A stretch of 64,000 bases of DNA from Leptolyngbyaceae cyanobacterium JSC-12 (GTDB lineage Bacteria; Cyanobacteriota; Cyanobacteriia; Leptolyngbyales; Leptolyngbyaceae). The position numbers and the translations under genes were made by a program. The notes under the pieces are model-generated. The model did no database searches. It was not told where the DNA came from and saw only the letters and a program-made list of their open reading frames with translations. This document shows, piece by piece, positions 61,055-64,000 of this stretch. The DNA lies in contig CM001633.1 in assembly GCA_000309945.1 (NCBI GenBank), positions 4,165,912 through 4,229,911 on the forward strand. The letters run 5' to 3'. Each line of letters begins with the position of its first letter. Position 1 is the first letter of the stretch.

Positions 61055-63505
61055 TTAGGCTCCGTTAGAAACAAGCGGCTTATCAGAATTTTCACTCACC
61101 ATCGTTTTATGCAATTTCTTGATGGCGTTAACGGTTTGTTGATAATTGGCGGAATCTCCCTGATCCATAAATAACTGAGCTGCTTGTCGCAAATCTCGCA
61201 GGGCATCCATACTGTACCCAACTTTTGCATTGGCTAAACCACGGTAGAAATAGGCACTGGCATCTTGAGGATTTAAGTGTATAACTTCGGTATAGTCCTG
61301 GATGGCACCTAGCTTATCCTGGAGGCGTGTGCGGGCTAACCCTCGATAAAAATAAGCTACGGCATAGGCTGGATTGAGTTTTAGGGCTGTCGTATAGTCT
61401 GCGATCGCGCCTTCCTTGTCCCCCAACTCCGAGCGAATATAACCCCGGTTACTGTAGGCAATAAAATTCTGCGGATTGTGCTGCACAGCTGCCTCAAACT
61501 CCGCGATCGCCCCTTCCTTATCGCCGAGGTCATACCGCACCAAGCCACGATTATTTAATGCCACGTCATCATCGGGATTGATTGCCAGAACAGCGGTGTA
61601 GTCAGCCAGGGCACCTGCCCGATCGCCCAATTCATAGCGGGTAACGGCGCGGTTGAAATAAGCAACTGCATCATCTTCATCCAGCACTGGGTTATCAAAC
61701 CGGTCAATCAAAGTATGAATAATGTCGGGGTCAGTCGTGCGCACACCCATAGTTGTTTCCGGGAAACAAAGACTGGTCGTTGATAACGATTCGGTTCCCA
61801 ACACAGCATAAATGCGATCGCACACCAAAAAGAACTCATCCGTCCCCAGCACCTTAAATCGAAACTGCTCTGGGTACTGCTTTTTCAACTCTGTGAGCTG
61901 ATTCAGTCGATTGAACAAAAACTCGTTTTCAGTCGGGCTGATAGTGCGGCGATGTTCAATAAATCGGGAAACGCGATCGCTTGATTGCCGCAAACGACCC
62001 CAGCCAATATCCAAGCAACCCTTCCGGTCTAAAAACTGCCGAAACTGCTGAATCAAGTCATCGTCTAAAACCGTTGGGCATGGGAAAGGATACACCACAA
62101 CCAGCCGCGCCGTTGCATCATCTAAAGCTCGCTCTAGCATCATCCGGCTCCCACTACCCTGCCGTTGCTGGTCTTGTTTTATATCCAGCACCAACTCATG
62201 CGTTGGGGCAGTTCCAACCCGTGTTTGCAAATCGACCAGATGATTCTCCGCCCATTCCACCCGGCTTGCCAGATACTTCACCTCATTGTGTAAAGCAGAA
62301 GAGTCCAACAATTGAGGCAACCGATGAACCCAGTCTCGAAGGGTACGGTGCTGCTGCTCCAAATCTTGTGTCTGCTGCTGTACTGTATCCAACTGTTGCT
62401 GTAACGGATTGAAATGATTGGATACTAGGCTCCGCACTTCTGAGCGCAAACTCTCCAGATCATTCGTGTCAGAAAGCTGGGTTACCCGCCGCTCCAAGGC
62501 ATTGACTGTTGCTTCCAACCTATCCAATCCCCTCGATTCTAAAGCGACTGTTGTCATCCGACTAGCAACAGGATTCAACGTCTCCTCAAACACGGACATC
62601 CTGGTAGTAACCGTATCGACCTGCTTTCTCAAAATATTCGTTACCACTTTGATAGGGGCAACCGATTGTTCAACCGCATCGCTTTGTTGTGCCACCTTTT
62701 CCAGTTGCGCTTCCAAACGAGCAAGATCCCGTCGAGAGGCCATTTCTCCAATCACTTTAATCAGCGACTCCACATCCTGACGCAAAGCACCCGCATCAAA
62801 AGGAGCTGGCAATTTATTCAATCGGCGATTCAAGTGGTTAATTTGATCTTGCAAGACTCGATACCCATTAAATTTTTGCTCCCCTGCAATGGCTTGCAAG
62901 TTGGTTTGCAGGTGAGCCAATTCCGTCTTTAAATGGCTTAAATCCGACTCCAGTGTATCGAGTTTGGTGAAATTCAGCCGACTTAGGGACTCGCGCACTC
63001 CACTAACGGAATTTCCCAGCGCAACATACAGCTCCTTAAGCTGCGCCATTTCTTGCGACATTACTCGCCATTCAGGCTTAACCGCATCCGATTGCAGCGT
63101 TTGCAGTTTTTGAGACAGTTCGTGGAATGCCTCCTGATTACGAGTTTGAAGATCCTTGCGCAGGTTAGCTAGATGCAGGGGGCTGGGAAGGGTTTGAACT
63201 TGTTGTTGAAGCGTGTTGATTGAATTGGAATACTTTTGATCAAGCTGCGAGATGGCTGTTTCGGTGGTTTGTTGAGCGATTTGCTCGAGTTGACGGTGTT
63301 TGAGTAGATTGAGCACCGCTAATGCAGATAAAGGCGCGGCTGCAAAAACAAATTGTTGTGAGGCAGCGGTAGCAACTGTGCCAACGCCTGTACCGACCAA
63401 CATTAAATTTTCGGCAACGTTCAACCAACGATGATTTTTCACAATAACTTTAACCCAGCAGATGAATAGGGCAGTGAAATAAACGTAATTTAGGTTTCTC
63501 CACAC
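61055..63505 (-). CDS. Coiled-coil and TPR protein with N-terminal membrane anchor
   Basis: An 816-residue protein. Hydrophobic segments at about 8-22 and 35-65 anchor it. A very long Gln/Leu-rich coiled coil spans about 70-440. A globular region (about 450-600, ERALDDATARLVVVYPFPCPTV... and DIGWGRL) of a type recurring in cyanobacterial TPR proteins follows. Four to five TPR units (about 615-775) end the protein, each near AIADYTTALKLNPAYAVAYFYRGLA. The GTG start at 63505 lacks a clear ribosome site; ATG 63403 is an alternative. Function unknown, probably a scaffold. Confidence 0.82.
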   Translation of the reverse strand: MWRNLNYVYFTALFICWVKVIVKNHRWLNVAENLMLVGTGVGTVATAASQQFVFAAAPLSALAVLNLLKHRQLEQIAQQTTETAISQLDQKYSNSINTLQQQVQTLPSPLHLANLRKDLQTRNQEAFHELSQKLQTLQSDAVKPEWRVMSQEMAQLKELYVALGNSVSGVRESLSRLNFTKLDTLESDLSHLKTELAHLQTNLQAIAGEQKFNGYRVLQDQINHLNRRLNKLPAPFDAGALRQDVESLIKVIGEMASRRDLARLEAQLEKVAQQSDAVEQSVAPIKVVTNILRKQVDTVTTRMSVFEETLNPVASRMTTVALESRGLDRLEATVNALERRVTQLSDTNDLESLRSEVRSLVSNHFNPLQQQLDTVQQQTQDLEQQHRTLRDWVHRLPQLLDSSALHNEVKYLASRVEWAENHLVDLQTRVGTAPTHELVLDIKQDQQRQGSGSRMMLERALDDATARLVVVYPFPCPTVLDDDLIQQFRQFLDRKGCLDIGWGRLRQSSDRVSRFIEHRRTISPTENEFLFNRLNQLTELKKQYPEQFRFKVLGTDEFFLVCDRIYAVLGTESLSTTSLCFPETTMGVRTTDPDIIHTLIDRFDNPVLDEDDAVAYFNRAVTRYELGDRAGALADYTAVLAINPDDDVALNNRGLVRYDLGDKEGAIAEFEAAVQHNPQNFIAYSNRGYIRSELGDKEGAIADYTTALKLNPAYAVAYFYRGLARTRLQDKLGAIQDYTEVIHLNPQDASAYFYRGLANAKVGYSMDALRDLRQAAQLFMDQGDSANYQQTVNAIKKLHKTMVSENSDKPLVSNGA

Positions 63506-63863
63506 CTTTTCTAGAGATTTGTAGGTGTATCAGGAAATCTGCTATGGGATTACTTTTGGAATTTGCTGCGATAGTCGCAGTCATACAAAGCATCGCGGCA
63601 GCAAGTCAGAAAGGTTACCCAGAATCTTCCATGAAATCTTTCGTATTGTGCTAAGTTTTCTGACCAAAGTTGTAAAATCTGTCCGGAGAATGGAGGGTCA
63701 GTTTTGTATCACTCCCTTGTTTCCCAACATTTAAGATTCTATCTTTCCAGAGATAGGTTGGTTCGTAACATCACGATATAATCGCGTGAAGTTTATATAT
63801 TGCAAATGTTTTCTGAAGCGAACAGCTAAGGTAGCAGCCAGTTAGTTGAGGTTAGGAGTGAAC
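63506..63863. other. Intergenic region (358 bp), divergent promoters
   Basis: No gene was accepted; the small frame at 63525-63734 has no protein-like features. An A+T-rich run TTTATATATT near 63793 could be part of a promoter for the plus-strand gene at 63864. Confidence 0.4.
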
Positions 63864-64000
63864 GTGAAGCAGATCGATACAGATTCCAATGTGCATGAGG
63901 CTCAAGCGGATATATACCCTTTAGACCCTTCTGAGGAACCTCAACCATCTCAGACATCCTCAAGCTCTCCTAACTCTCTCAAGCTATTGAAACGTACTTC
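63864..64000 (+). CDS. N-terminal fragment of an unidentified gene (runs off the window)
   Basis: A GTG at 63864, preceded by AGGAG (63854-63858) with 5-bp spacing, opens a frame that stays open to the window end: MKQIDTDSNVHEAQ..., then Ser/Pro-rich. The 45 visible residues are hydrophilic and disordered in character. No family can be named from them. Confidence 0.6.
   Translation, partial: MKQIDTDSNVHEAQADIYPLDPSEEPQPSQTSSSSPNSLKLLKRT

Noticed and set aside
1-64000. CRISPR arrays, tRNA or rRNA genes
   Set aside because: No regularly spaced repeats, no convincing cloverleaf or T-loop motif and no rRNA-like conserved segments were seen by eye; a covariance-model scan would settle this.

Overview
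The window looks like a chromosome segment of a filamentous or Leptolyngbya/Oscillatoria-type cyanobacterium. The HIP1 palindrome GCGATCGC is very frequent, and there are cyanobacterial marker genes: ntcA, a ycf23/DUF561 gene, nrtS, a DUF3084 gene next to ntcA, and many multi-PAS sensor kinases. The genus cannot be fixed from this sequence. No rRNA, tRNA or CRISPR array was found.

Layout. 0-15 kb is mostly housekeeping and accessory genes: a cut-off aminotransferase coupled to nrtS, ycf23, a cell-wall amidase, an orphan alpha-oxoamine synthase, an MBL hydrolase, ribF, a Ser/Thr kinase, an amine oxidase, a zinc peptidase, a half-size TauE, peptide deformylase, an HtrA protease and an AAA ATPase. 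At 15.5-16.6 kb an intact insertion sequence sits just after codon 2 of an aldo/keto reductase gene. At 18-26.6 kb lies the most unusual locus. An H-NOX heme sensor is flanked by two proteins sharing an HNOBA-type sensor domain, one a histidine kinase and one a GAF-PAS-GGDEF-EAL protein. Upstream on the same strand are a putative HxD...H Fe(II)/2-oxoglutarate-type oxygenase, a SAM methyltransferase and a heme-oxygenase-fold (CADD-like) di-iron oxidase. The 606-bp leader holds several inverted repeats.

27-35 kb carries moaE, cutA, a 150-bp MITE-like element with an 8-bp target duplication, an HlyD-type adaptor, ureE-ureF, a pentapeptide-repeat protein, two ABC permeases and apt. At 35.3-40.4 kb an adenylate cyclase with a CxxCH heme-c sensor domain is divergent from an 1104-residue fusion of a NapH/NosR-like iron-sulfur membrane module, an FHA domain and a cyclic-nucleotide-binding domain. 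A second IS has replaced the last codons of that fusion gene.

42-54 kb holds a GT21-like glycosyltransferase and two large orphan PAS histidine kinases inside a rearranged region, where a direct repeat of about 98% identity over its 302-bp first block flanks a 4.2-kb segment. A TPR-CHAT caspase-like protein follows. 54-64 kb has fabI, an ATP-grasp enzyme, ntcA with a perfect GTA-N8-TAC site upstream, DUF3084, corA, an unrecognised membrane protein, a large coiled-coil/TPR protein and the start of another gene.

A recurring theme is redox, heme and second-messenger signalling: NO/c-di-GMP at 18-26 kb, cAMP at 35-40 kb and orphan kinases at 44-51 kb. This is overlaid with recent mobile-element activity whose insertion scars can be read base by base.
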